Of a stretch of 28,430 bases of DNA, positions 6,104 through 13,815 are shown in pieces. Below the pieces are notes generated by a model. It was given only the letters and a program-made list of their open reading frames with translations, did no database searches and was not told where the DNA came from. The translations under genes and the position numbers were made by a program. The DNA is from Phocaeicola_A sp045647865 (GTDB lineage: Bacteria > Bacteroidota > Bacteroidia > Bacteroidales > Bacteroidaceae). Numbering within the stretch: the stretch's first letter is position 1; every line of letters starts with the position of its first letter. The stretch spans positions 1-28,430 of the forward strand of contig JAZRMW010000009.1 in the NCBI GenBank assembly GCA_045647865.1, in the 5' to 3' direction.

Positions 6104-7561
6104 TTATTTTACGGCCACTTTCTTGATTTCTACTTTTCCGTCCTCGTAGTAGGCTTTGACAATGGCGATGCCTTGTCCGTTGTTGAGGGTGATGCGGTCA
6201 TCTGCTACACTGGCAAGCAATGTGCCTTGTGCGCTGTAGAGCTCAACCTTATCGGCTTTGGGGGCAATCACTTCGTTGCCCAAGACGATGATGGTACGTT
6301 GGTCATTGATTGAATTGGCAATGTGGTTGGGCGCATCGTTAGGTTCGCCGTTGAGAACCACAATACTGGGAACCATCAGTGCACCAATGGCATCCGCTAT
6401 AGAGTACCATCCGCCAATTGTTTTTCCGTCGCCTGATACAGAAAGGATTGTCTGTGGCAAGTTGCCGTTGTAACCGTCGTAGTAGAGGTTGAGGTAGTCT
6501 GACAATGTTCCGTTGAACGACTTGTCGGCATTGCGATATAGGGCAGAACCCATGTAGCTGCTGAATCCGAACAGTGTGCCATCGTCCAATGCAGCTGTGG
6601 CAGCTCCCCATCCTTCAAGTTCTTCCAAAGTATCGGTATCGGTGTCGTACACGAATCCTACAAGGTCTGAACCCCAACCTGTTGCAGACCAATATCCAGG
6701 TACATATTTACCATTGGGACTGACACTGACAGAAACTCCGTCGTAGAAATATTGGTCATCGAGGTTTACGTTAATGTCTTCCTTTCCGTAGATGCGGATT
6801 AACTGACCATTGACGATAACGCCCGGTGAACGACTTCCGCTCGGATGGTCGGCAACAACCGACATAACGGTTCCGTCTTGTGAAGATCCGTAGTGTGACC
6901 AAATGCCTTGTTGTAGTTCGTCACCTGTAGGCATGGTTGAAGATTGACGTTCCAATCTGTATGTGCCGTTTTTTTTCAGAGTCCATACTGCGGGACGGAG
7001 CAGAGCCACTTTTCTGACCTCAATCAATTCTCCTGTTTCATCGTCATAGAAACTGCGGTCGAAGGTTTCGCTTGAAATGTAACCAGTAATGACGGCCTCA
7101 TCGCCAGAGATAAAGCAGGCTTCACCGTTGACGGTAGCATCCAATCCCTCTGTTGGAGTGAACGCATTTCCCATCTCTAATTCTGTCCATACTCCATCTT
7201 TCCATATACCGGGAAGCATATAGCCTAAATTGTCATCATTCTTGCCATTGTCTTTGTAGAATGCACCAACAACGGTTCCATTGTTTGAAACACCAGATGC
7301 GGCTGAAATGTCGCGGTATGAACCTGTAATCAACTGGAACTCACCGGTGGTCTTGTTCCAGACAAATCCCCAGTTAGTGTATTCTGAACCATATCCGACA
7401 GCCCATTCTCCATTGTATGAAACTCCTTGTACAAAAGCACCGAAGAGTGAGTCGGCAATGGCTCCTTGAGGTTCAAAAATCTCCACGCGAGGAAGATCGT
7501 TTTCTGCAAAAGATACTCCGAAGGCTATACAGCCAAGCATTGTAAGTAGTTTTTTCTTCAT
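6104..7561 (-). CDS. Secreted repeat (HAF/beta-propeller-like) protein with T9SS-like C-terminal domain
   Basis: The 485-residue product has a Sec signal peptide ending near SFA-EN. Its body repeats motifs of the type 'GVSYNGEWAVGYG', 'GVSNNGTVVGAF', 'SVSPNGKYVPGYW' and 'SVSGDGKTIGGWYS', as in HAF-repeat or propeller-like extracellular proteins. The last ~80 residues (ADKVELYSAQGTLLASV ... GQGIAIVKAYYEDGKVEIKK) resemble the beta-rich C-terminal sorting domain of type IX secretion cargo. No secretion-system genes lie in the window, and many Bacteroides lack a full T9SS, so this domain may have another role. The gene stands alone between a TATATTTG promoter and a terminator. The function is unknown; a structural or carbohydrate-binding role is possible. 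Confidence 0.8.
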   Translation of the reverse strand: MKKKLLTMLGCIAFGVSFAENDLPRVEIFEPQGAIADSLFGAFVQGVSYNGEWAVGYGSEYTNWGFVWNKTTGEFQLITGSYRDISAASGVSNNGTVVGAFYKDNGKNDDNLGYMLPGIWKDGVWTELEMGNAFTPTEGLDATVNGEACFISGDEAVITGYISSETFDRSFYDDETGELIEVRKVALLRPAVWTLKKNGTYRLERQSSTMPTGDELQQGIWSHYGSSQDGTVMSVVADHPSGSRSPGVIVNGQLIRIYGKEDINVNLDDQYFYDGVSVSVSPNGKYVPGYWSATGWGSDLVGFVYDTDTDTLEELEGWGAATAALDDGTLFGFSSYMGSALYRNADKSFNGTLSDYLNLYYDGYNGNLPQTILSVSGDGKTIGGWYSIADAIGALMVPSIVVLNGEPNDAPNHIANSINDQRTIIVLGNEVIAPKADKVELYSAQGTLLASVADDRITLNNGQGIAIVKAYYEDGKVEIKKVAVK

Positions 7562-7616
7562 GTTTTTTATGCTATATTTTTGTTTATACTCTCATTTCTT
7601 TACACTTATTGGCCTG

Positions 7617-7624
7617 CAAATATA
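7617..7624 (-). promoter_or_regulatory. -7 promoter element of the HAF-type protein gene
   Basis: The minus strand reads TATATTTG, a full match to TAnnTTTG, about 55 bp before the start codon. No TTTG is seen at the -33 distance. Confidence 0.55.
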
Positions 7625-7634
7625 TAACAATCAA

Positions 7635-7659
7635 TTCCGCATCCTGTAAGAATGCGGAA
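7635..7659. other. Hairpin downstream of argD
   Basis: An 8-bp stem TTCCGCAT/ATGCGGAA lies 26 bp past the argD stop codon. On the minus strand the T run precedes rather than follows the stem, so it is not a classical terminator, although it may still mark the end of the arginine operon. Confidence 0.4.
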
Positions 7660-7684
7660 AAAATTAGTATATTTTAGCCAAAAT

Positions 7685-8809
7685 TCAAGACATTGCCGCT
7701 TTGAGTCTGTCAATAAACTCTTGCGCCTCTTCCATGCTGAGGCAAAGAGGGGGAAGCAAGCGGATGACATTGGTGCCGCTTACGCCGGTGAACACATGTT
7801 GCTCTTTCAGCAGACGCAGGCGTAACTCTTTGATGGGTTGTTCAAACTCCATGCCAATCATCAGCCCTTCTCCGCGCACTTCCTTGATTTGCGGCAACTT
7901 CTTAAGTTCGTTCATCAAGAAATCTCCTACACGGGCAGCATTGTTCACCAAATCCTCCTGTTCCATCACATCCATCACAGCAAGTGCTGCTGCACAAGCC
8001 AAGTGGTTACCTCCAAATGTTGTGCCTAACTGTCCGTAAATGGCCTTGAACTTAGGGCTGATGAGTACACCTCCCATGGGGAATCCGTTGGCGATTCCCT
8101 TTGCAACGGTAATCATGTCGGGTTTCACTCCGAGGTGCTGATGGGCGAAGAATTTACCGCTACGGCCATAACCACACTGGATTTCGTCGCAAATAAGTAC
8201 GGTGTCTGTACGGTCGCACACCTCGCGCAGTCCTTTCAAGAACTCGGGTGTTACCATGCGGATACCTCCTACACCCTGGATACACTCCACAATAACGGCG
8301 CAAACATCACCTTTCTCAATTTCTGCGGTCCATGCTTCCAAATCATTCAATGGAAGGTAAGTTGCATGTCCGTTGGCGTTGATGGGAGCGATGATATTGG
8401 GATTGGCAGTTACTTCTACAGCCAATGATGTACGTCCGTGGAATGCTTTTTGAGCTGAGAGCACACGGGTACGTCCGTTGTGGAACGAAGCCAGCTTCAG
8501 TGCATTCTCGTTGGCTTCAGCACCACTGTTGATGAGGAACAGACTGTAGTCCTCATAACCGGAAATACGCCCCATTCGTTCGGCTACTTGTTGTTGGATT
8601 TTGTTAATAACAGAGTTGCTATAGAAACCGAGTGTAGCCACTTGATTGCTGATCATTTCCACATAGTGGGGGTGTGCATGGCCGATGCTGATTACAGCAT
8701 GACCACCGTAGAGGTCAAGGTATTCTTGACCGTTTTCGTCCCATACGTGGCAACCTTTTCCCTTGACAATATTGATGTCAAAAAGGGGGTAAACATCGAA
8801 AAGTTCCAT
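7685..8809 (-). CDS. argD: Acetylornithine (or succinylornithine) aminotransferase
   Basis: This 374-residue class III aminotransferase converts N-acyl-glutamate semialdehyde to N-acyl-ornithine with glutamate as amino donor. It shows the PLP-binding features of the family: NSGAEANENALKLA (94-107), the aspartate of ICDEIQCGYGRSGKF (Asp208), and the Schiff-base lysine in TVAKGIANGFPMGG (Lys237). Full length for the family. It is the last gene of the arginine operon, 7 bp after argC. In Bacteroides the pathway is known to run on N-succinyl intermediates because its transcarbamylase prefers succinylornithine. The same may hold here, but the sequence alone does not tell acetyl from succinyl. Confidence 0.95.
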   Translation of the reverse strand: MELFDVYPLFDINIVKGKGCHVWDENGQEYLDLYGGHAVISIGHAHPHYVEMISNQVATLGFYSNSVINKIQQQVAERMGRISGYEDYSLFLINSGAEANENALKLASFHNGRTRVLSAQKAFHGRTSLAVEVTANPNIIAPINANGHATYLPLNDLEAWTAEIEKGDVCAVIVECIQGVGGIRMVTPEFLKGLREVCDRTDTVLICDEIQCGYGRSGKFFAHQHLGVKPDMITVAKGIANGFPMGGVLISPKFKAIYGQLGTTFGGNHLACAAALAVMDVMEQEDLVNNAARVGDFLMNELKKLPQIKEVRGEGLMIGMEFEQPIKELRLRLLKEQHVFTGVSGTNVIRLLPPLCLSMEEAQEFIDRLKAAMS

Positions 8810-8816
8810 TGTTTTG

Positions 8817-9839
8817 TTAAAAAGCTGACGGTTTAAGATTCAATCCAGTTCTTTCGTTGATGCCAAACATGATATTCATGTTCTGTACGGCTTGTCCTAC
8901 AGCGCCTTTCAATAGGTTGTCAATCATGGAAGTAACGACAATCTTACGTCCAAAAACATCGACATGAATCAATGCTTTGTTGGTATTCAACACTTGTTTC
9001 AGATCAATGGCTTTGTCACTGTAGTGGGTGAATGCGGCATCTTGGTAGAATTCCTTGTAGAGGTTTACAATCTCATCGGCATCTACTGTCTTGTCGAGTG
9101 TAATGACTTCGGTGCAGAAAATTCCGCGTGCGAAATCGCCACGGTAAGGGATGAAATCAATGGTGACTTTATCACCTGTTATGTTAAAGCCTTCGTTCAG
9201 TGTATCCACCACTTCGGGTGCGTTGGTTGGACGCAAAGTATTTAATGTCTCGCAAATCTCGTGCAGATGTTGGTGTGTGAACAGTTTGTACACGGAGAAG
9301 TTGTCGCTCCGCCATGAAAAGTGTGTCGTTGCAGCGGGCTTTTGGCCTGCACCCGTAGAGCCGGTGATGGCATTGACGGATACATCGTTCTTTATTAATC
9401 CGTGTTTGGCCGCAGGCAACAAGCCCAGTTGGATGCAGGTTGCAAAACAGCCGGGGTTGGCCAGATGCTCGCATTTCGCAATTTGGGCTTTGTTGACTTC
9501 CGGCAAACCATAGACGTAGTCGTGGTCCCCTTTGAGACGGAAGTCCTGTGCCAAATCGATAATCTTCACGTGGTCAGGGATGGTGTGTTCCTTCAAAAAT
9601 TGTTCACTCTTTCCGTGACCAAAACAGAAGAACACAACATCCACTTTGTCGAAAGGCATTTCATCGGTGAATGTCAACTCTGTATCACCGAGCAGCCCTT
9701 CGTGGACATCATATATTTTGTTGCCGGCATTACTTTCGCTGTTGGCAAATACAATCTCTGCTTCGGGATGGTTTATCAGCAAGCGGATGAGCTCACCGCC
9801 CGTGTAGCCTGCTGCTCCAAGTATTCCAATCTTTATCAT
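8817..9839 (-). CDS. argC: N-acetyl-gamma-glutamyl-phosphate reductase
   Basis: The 340-residue enzyme reduces N-acyl-glutamyl phosphate to the semialdehyde with NADPH. It begins with the Rossmann loop GILGAAGYTGGELIRLL (4-21) and carries the catalytic cysteine in LANPGCFATCIQLGLLP (Cys131). The conserved His is likely in the RGDFARGIF to QHLHEI part of the chain. Length is normal. Its start lies 3 bp after the stop of the PspC-like gene, and its stop is 7 bp before argD, so translational coupling is likely. Confidence 0.96.
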   Translation of the reverse strand: MIKIGILGAAGYTGGELIRLLINHPEAEIVFANSESNAGNKIYDVHEGLLGDTELTFTDEMPFDKVDVVFFCFGHGKSEQFLKEHTIPDHVKIIDLAQDFRLKGDHDYVYGLPEVNKAQIAKCEHLANPGCFATCIQLGLLPAAKHGLIKNDVSVNAITGSTGAGQKPAATTHFSWRSDNFSVYKLFTHQHLHEICETLNTLRPTNAPEVVDTLNEGFNITGDKVTIDFIPYRGDFARGIFCTEVITLDKTVDADEIVNLYKEFYQDAAFTHYSDKAIDLKQVLNTNKALIHVDVFGRKIVVTSMIDNLLKGAVGQAVQNMNIMFGINERTGLNLKPSAF

Positions 9840-9842
9840 AAT

Positions 9843-10049
9843 TTATTTCTGTTCAAGCATGTTATCTTTCGGCATGACCAACATCATAATGATGTAGAGG
9901 ATTACACCGGGAAAAGCGGCAGAGAAGAACGCTAACAGAATGTAAGCAATGCGAACTACTGTAGAGTCAAGGTCGAAGTATTCGGCCAATCCACCGCATA
10001 CACCTGCAATTTTACAATCTCTTGTTGAACGTCTGAGTCTTTTTTCCAT
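9843..10049 (-). CDS. PspC-domain small membrane protein
   Basis: The 68-residue product is a single PspC domain: RRSTRDCKIAGVCGGLAEYFDLDSTVVRI (5-33), then a hydrophobic helix (about 34-59) and a short basic tail. PspC-like proteins are linked to envelope-stress responses in several bacteria, but stand-alone short versions like this are mostly uncharacterised. It is unusual to find one inside an arginine operon, with 39 bp after argG and only 3 bp before argC. Either it is a passenger or it ties membrane state to arginine synthesis; nothing in the sequence decides this. Confidence 0.9.
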   Translation of the reverse strand: MEKRLRRSTRDCKIAGVCGGLAEYFDLDSTVVRIAYILLAFFSAAFPGVILYIIMMLVMPKDNMLEQK

Positions 10050-10088
10050 AATCCATTAATTTGTTATTGAACAATCTTCAGAGGATTC

Positions 10089-11294
10089 TTATCTTTCCTC
10101 ATCAGGATGTGCCAGATAATAGGCACGCAAAGCCGTAGAACTAACTTTGATGAATCCTTTGGCATCTTCGCTGCTCCATGCTTTGGCTGTTTCGCCATAT
10201 TCGCCGAGTTTGTTCTTGACGAGATCATTGGGAGAGTCAACACCCATAGTCTGGAAACTGTAAGGGCGGAGTTCTAACGTCACTTCTCCTGTCACATTGC
10301 GCTGGCTACTGGTGAGCATTGCTTCAATGTCTGGCATTACTGGTTCCAGATATTGGCTTTCGTGGAGGAACATTCCATACCAGTTGGCAACCTGCTCCTT
10401 CCAGTATTGTTGCCACTTGCTCAGGGTATATTTCTCTAAGAAGCGGTGTGCACCGATGATAAGCATAGGGGCTGCAGCTTCGAAACCTACACGGCCTTTG
10501 ATGCCGATAATCGTGTCTCCTACGTGGCAATCACGACCGATGGCGTATGCAGCACCGATTTCTTCTACAGCTTGGATAGCTTCAATTTTGTTTTCGTAGC
10601 ATTTGCCGTTGACAGAAACGAGTTCACCTTTCTCGAAACCGAGTTTCAGCAGCTCTGTACCTTCCTTGGTCGGATGTTTGAGGTAAGCGCTTTCAGGTAG
10701 TCCCTGTGTGCTGTCAAGAATTTCACCACCGCAGATGCTGGTTCCCCAAATACCAACGTTGTACGAATACTTCAGTTTGGTGAAATCGGCAAAGTAACCG
10801 TTTTTGTTCAGATAGTCCACCTCTTCTTGGCGGGTCAGATTTCCGTCACGTGTGAGCGTAATGATTTCTACACCTGGTGCCATTACGAGGAAGGTCATGT
10901 CAAAACGGATTTGGTCGTTACCAGCACCGGTTGAACCGTGGGCAATGGCATCTGCACCAATTTCGTTGGCATAGCGGGCAATGGCCAATGCTTGGAAAAT
11001 GCGCTCAGAACTTACCGAGATAGGGTAGCAGTTGTTGCGCAATACGTTTCCGAAAACCATATATTTCAATGATTTCTCGTAATATTCCTTTGTCACGTCC
11101 AAGGTTACATATTTTACGGCACCTAACTTGTAGGCGTTTTCCTCATTGGCTTTCAATTGTTCGGGGCTGAATCCTCCGGTGTTTGCACAAGCTGCATATA
11201 CTTCGTAGCCCTTCTCTTTCGCCAAATACATAACGGTGTATGAGGTGTCAAGACCTCCACTGAATGCTACTACTACTTTTTTCTTTGCTTCCAT
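10089..11294 (-). CDS. argG: Argininosuccinate synthase
   Basis: The 401-residue enzyme joins citrulline and aspartate with ATP to give argininosuccinate in the cytoplasm. The N-type ATP pyrophosphatase loop is plain (AFSGGLDTSYTVMYL, residues 10-24). Further family motifs follow, such as AHGSTGAGNDQIRFD and ELRPYSFQTMGVDSP. Length is that of the family. It lies 27 bp downstream of the acyltransferase gene and 39 bp upstream of the PspC-like gene, within the argR-led operon. Confidence 0.97.
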   Translation of the reverse strand: MEAKKKVVVAFSGGLDTSYTVMYLAKEKGYEVYAACANTGGFSPEQLKANEENAYKLGAVKYVTLDVTKEYYEKSLKYMVFGNVLRNNCYPISVSSERIFQALAIARYANEIGADAIAHGSTGAGNDQIRFDMTFLVMAPGVEIITLTRDGNLTRQEEVDYLNKNGYFADFTKLKYSYNVGIWGTSICGGEILDSTQGLPESAYLKHPTKEGTELLKLGFEKGELVSVNGKCYENKIEAIQAVEEIGAAYAIGRDCHVGDTIIGIKGRVGFEAAAPMLIIGAHRFLEKYTLSKWQQYWKEQVANWYGMFLHESQYLEPVMPDIEAMLTSSQRNVTGEVTLELRPYSFQTMGVDSPNDLVKNKLGEYGETAKAWSSEDAKGFIKVSSTALRAYYLAHPDEER

Positions 11295-11321
11295 ATATTG
11301 TCTTATTTTTATTAATACTTT

Positions 11322-11879
11322 TTAAATTGTTTTTTCGTGTTTCTCAGGATCATACAGCATGGCTGTACAAATGCAATAACGTCGGCCGGTACGTTCCAGT
11401 ACGTCATGATTGCAGCATCCTTCACATCCGCGCCAGAAAGCTTCATCATCGGTCAGCTCGGCGAATGGTACGGGTACGTATCCCAATTCGGTGTTGATTT
11501 TCATTACAGCACCGCCGCTGGTGAGTCCGAAGAGTTTAGCATGTGGCCATCGCAAACGGCTCAAGGTAAAGGCGGCCTGCTTGATGCGCTTGGCCAATCC
11601 TTGTCCACGGAACTTTTCTACTACAATCAATCCTGAGTTGGCTACATACTGCTTGTTGCCCCAACTCTCAATGTAGCAGAATCCTGCAAATTCGTCTTCA
11701 CAGAGGGCTATGATAGCCTTTCCCTCCTTCATCTTTTGTGCCACGTACTCGTGGGTACGTTTAGCGATACCCGTACCGCGCACTTTGGCGGCTGCAGTGA
11801 TGGTTTCAAGAATGGTGTCCACGTATGCTTCGTGCGAAGCATCGGCTACCATCACATCTATATTAGGTTTATTCTCCAT
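11322..11879 (-). CDS. GNAT acyltransferase of the arginine operon (candidate N-acylglutamate synthase)
   Basis: The 185-residue protein has a GNAT domain with the acyl-CoA-binding loop VEKFRGQGLAKRIKQ (87-101) preceded by the strand SGLIVV. An N-terminal helix carries RGTGIAKRTHEYV (34-46). The C-terminal end is cysteine-rich (GCEGCC near 151-156 and CIC near 169-171), which could bind a metal or be redox-sensitive. The operon encodes argC, argD and argG, but no argA, argJ or argB lies in the window. The position between argR and argG therefore makes this a good candidate for the first step, N-acylation of glutamate with acetyl- or succinyl-CoA. That role is inference; the fold assignment is solid. 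Confidence 0.85.
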   Translation of the reverse strand: MENKPNIDVMVADASHEAYVDTILETITAAAKVRGTGIAKRTHEYVAQKMKEGKAIIALCEDEFAGFCYIESWGNKQYVANSGLIVVEKFRGQGLAKRIKQAAFTLSRLRWPHAKLFGLTSGGAVMKINTELGYVPVPFAELTDDEAFWRGCEGCCNHDVLERTGRRYCICTAMLYDPEKHEKTI

Positions 11880-11925
11880 TTCCTTATACCTTATATATAA
11901 TATAATAATTTAGACTGATTGTCTG

Positions 11926-12405
11926 TTAATATTGGTTGTGTACAATAGGGAGCAGGGCAAGACGAACCTGTTCATGAGTCACCCCTTCGCGGATAACCAG
12001 CATGATGGTGTCGTCGCCGGCGATGGTCCCTACGATTTCATTCAAATTATGATTGTCTATGTCGTAAGCTAAACTGCTGGCATATCCCGGACGTGTGCGG
12101 ACAACAGCTATGTTGCCAGAGAAGTTGATGGATACAAACCCCGTAAACTTCATCATCTCGCGCGCAGGGCTTTCATTGTCTGGCAAGCGGCGATATACTG
12201 TACTATTAGGGAGCACGTACACATATTTGCCTGTCATGCTTGAAGCTTTGGCAACTTTCAGTTGTTTCAAGTCGCGTGAAAGGGTTGCTTGTGTTACTCC
12301 CAATCCTTCATCCCTCAAGAGATCCAGTAATTCTTCTTGACTACAAATCTCTCTGCTTGAAATCAACATTTTAATTGTATCGAGTCGGTTCGTTTTTTTC
12401 TTCAT
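11926..12405 (-). CDS. argR: Arginine repressor
   Basis: The 159-residue protein has an N-terminal winged helix with the signature VTQATLSRDLKQLKVAK (about 37-53). Its C-terminal oligomerisation and arginine-binding domain contains GTIAGDDTIMLVIRE, with the Asp pair that contacts arginine. It acts as an arginine-dependent hexamer on paired ARG boxes. A pair of suitable palindromes 21 bp apart lies at 12523-12557, upstream of its own promoter. It is the first gene of the operon, so autoregulation of the whole set is likely. Confidence 0.95.
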   Translation of the reverse strand: MKKKTNRLDTIKMLISSREICSQEELLDLLRDEGLGVTQATLSRDLKQLKVAKASSMTGKYVYVLPNSTVYRRLPDNESPAREMMKFTGFVSINFSGNIAVVRTRPGYASSLAYDIDNHNLNEIVGTIAGDDTIMLVIREGVTHEQVRLALLPIVHNQY

Positions 12406-12430
12406 TTTGTATATTTATTCCAAACGAGCC

Positions 12431-12439
12431 GCAAAAGTA
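12431..12439 (-). promoter_or_regulatory. -7 promoter element of argR
   Basis: The minus strand reads TACTTTTGC, a full match to TAnnTTTG, 26 bp before the argR start codon. This is the probable main promoter of the arginine operon. No clear TTTG lies 19-20 bp upstream. Confidence 0.6.
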
Positions 12440-12522
12440 CAAATAAAAATGAAATAATATACAGCTTTAGAACTGTTTTTTTATGCTATCAGACAAAAAG
12501 ATGCATAATAAATCGCTATTTA

Positions 12523-12557
12523 TGTATAAATATACAAAACAGCTGTATATTTATACG
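12523..12557. promoter_or_regulatory. Paired ARG-box-like palindromes
   Basis: TGTATAAATATACA (12523-12536) and TGTATATTTATACG (12544-12557) are two near-palindromes. Their starts are exactly 21 bp apart, the spacing of tandem ARG boxes bound by an ArgR hexamer. They lie 84-118 bp upstream of the argR -7 element, so repression would be from a distance or act on a further promoter. Confidence 0.6.
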
Positions 12558-12611
12558 TTTTGAAGAGATGATTCAAATAAGAAAAGGAGAGACCCTTAAT
12601 TACATTTTTAA

Positions 12612-12819
12612 TTTTGCCACACAGAAAAATTAGTTTGCCTTGCTCTTTTTTCAGTTTTCCTTTAGTCAAAACTTTAATCAGCAGTGCTAATCATGTAATC
12701 AGCAGTGGTGATTATGTGATTAGCACTGTTGATTATGTAATCACCACTGCTGATTAAACTTTTCTCTTTACTCTGATTAAAAAATGCAAGAGTCAAATGG
12801 GCTTTTCTGTGTGGCAAAA
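12612..12819. repeat. 208-bp palindromic element with 17-bp terminal inverted repeats
   Basis: The ends are perfect inverted repeats, TTTTGCCACACAGAAAA at 12612-12628 and its complement at 12803-12819. The inner flanks (12630-12674 and 12757-12800) are also recognisably complementary, though degraded, so the whole element can fold on itself. The centre is an array of four 21-bp units. There is no coding frame. It resembles a non-autonomous repeat or MITE-like element parked between argR and the next gene. No target-site duplication is obvious. Confidence 0.7.
12675..12756. repeat. Four tandem 21-bp dyad units
   Basis: Units start at 12675, 12696, 12717 and 12738. Each is a 19-bp near-palindrome plus a 2-base TG linker. 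Unit 2 is TAATCAGCAGTGGTGATTA; unit 4 is its exact reverse complement, and units 1 and 3 are near reverse complements. A period of exactly 21 bp puts all dyads on one face of the helix, as in an operator array. There are no variable spacers, so it is not a CRISPR. Confidence 0.7.
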
Positions 12820-12882
12820 CCGATTTTCGGTATAAGATATTTCCGCTTATGTTTAAGAGTGATGAAAAAATGTAAGATTTTC

Positions 12883-12913
12883 TTTGTCAAATGCTATCGA
12901 TTCTGTACTTTTG
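12883..12913 (+). promoter_or_regulatory. Consensus promoter of the SPFH lipoprotein gene
   Basis: TTTG at 12883-12886, a 19-bp spacer and TACTTTTG at 12906-12913 form a full Bacteroidetes housekeeping promoter. The leader before the start codon is about 45 bases long. Confidence 0.8.
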
Positions 12914-12966
12914 TGTCGCAGATAATGCAAAATAAGTATAACTAATAATAAAAATTAGGAGAGAAT

Positions 12967-13800
12967 ATGAAGACAAGAAAGCTTTTTACATGTTTGGCTA
13001 TGGGCCTGTTGCTGTGTGCCGGCCTTACATCGTGTCACCGTGTGACCCCTAATGCGGGAACGGAAGCAGTGTTGATTCATAAACCTTATTTCTTTGGAGA
13101 AGAAGGAGTTGACCCCACACCGGTAGAGACGGGTTCGGAGTGGGTATGGTTCTCAACCGAGAACGTATATGTATCGATGGTGCCCCAGAAATACGATGAG
13201 AATCTGGAGGATGTGACCTCGAACGACAACACTCTGCTGGACTTCAACACCCAGATACAGTTGCAGGTGATTGACAACAAGTCGCCCCAGTTGATAGAAC
13301 TCTATGGCCCTAATTGGTACACCAATGTGATACAGGAGACCTACCGCAATACGGTGCGCAGCTACATTTCGCGCTACAATCCGTTCGACTTGATGTCGAA
13401 TCGCGAAGTGCTTGACAGCATCAACCTGATGGTGAAGAAGGACATGGTGAACCACATTGCCACCCTGTCGAAGGAGCGCGAACTGCCCATCAGAGTGGTG
13501 AACGTGATTGTGGGACGTGCCATTCCCAACGGTCCGCAGAAAGAGGAGATGGACCGCACGGCAGCTGCCAACCAGGCCAAGCGTACCGAGGAATCGCGCC
13601 GCGAGATGCTGGTAGCCCGCGAGGCTGCAGAGCGCCAGCGTGCCATTGCCGACAAGGCTTATCAGAAGGAGTTGGGCCTGAGCACCGATCAGTTCATCCA
13701 ACTGCGTGCCTGGGAAATCATTGAGAAGAAGGAGGGAGCCAACATCGACGTCCTCGTCGGTTCGGGTGGAACGGCCAGCATGTGGAATGTAAGGAGGTAA
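12967..13800 (+). CDS. SPFH/prohibitin-like lipoprotein
   Basis: The 277-residue product starts with a lipoprotein signal (lipobox GLTSC, Cys23). An SPFH/prohibitin-like domain follows (about 30-200: AVLIHKPYFFGEEGVDPTPVETG, then NTQIQLQVIDNK and YRNTVRSYISRY). After it comes a charged helical, coiled-coil-like stretch (about 188-235, rich in Ala, Arg and Glu) and a short tail. Prohibitin-like proteins form ring- or cage-like membrane assemblies and often hold proteases. Most bacterial ones are anchored by a transmembrane helix, so a lipid anchor is a twist. It has its own consensus promoter and seems monocistronic. Confidence 0.85.
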   Translation: MKTRKLFTCLAMGLLLCAGLTSCHRVTPNAGTEAVLIHKPYFFGEEGVDPTPVETGSEWVWFSTENVYVSMVPQKYDENLEDVTSNDNTLLDFNTQIQLQVIDNKSPQLIELYGPNWYTNVIQETYRNTVRSYISRYNPFDLMSNREVLDSINLMVKKDMVNHIATLSKERELPIRVVNVIVGRAIPNGPQKEEMDRTAAANQAKRTEESRREMLVAREAAERQRAIADKAYQKELGLSTDQFIQLRAWEIIEKKEGANIDVLVGSGGTASMWNVRR

Positions 13801-13815
13801 TTATTTAGGAGTGTA

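Noticed and set aside
7635..7659. Classical terminator after argD
   Set aside because: The T run lies on the wrong side of the stem for minus-strand transcription, so it is kept only as a hairpin.
12675..12756. CRISPR-like short array
   Set aside because: The units follow each other directly with a 2-base linker and there are no unique spacers; each unit is a dyad, which fits binding sites or an element core instead.
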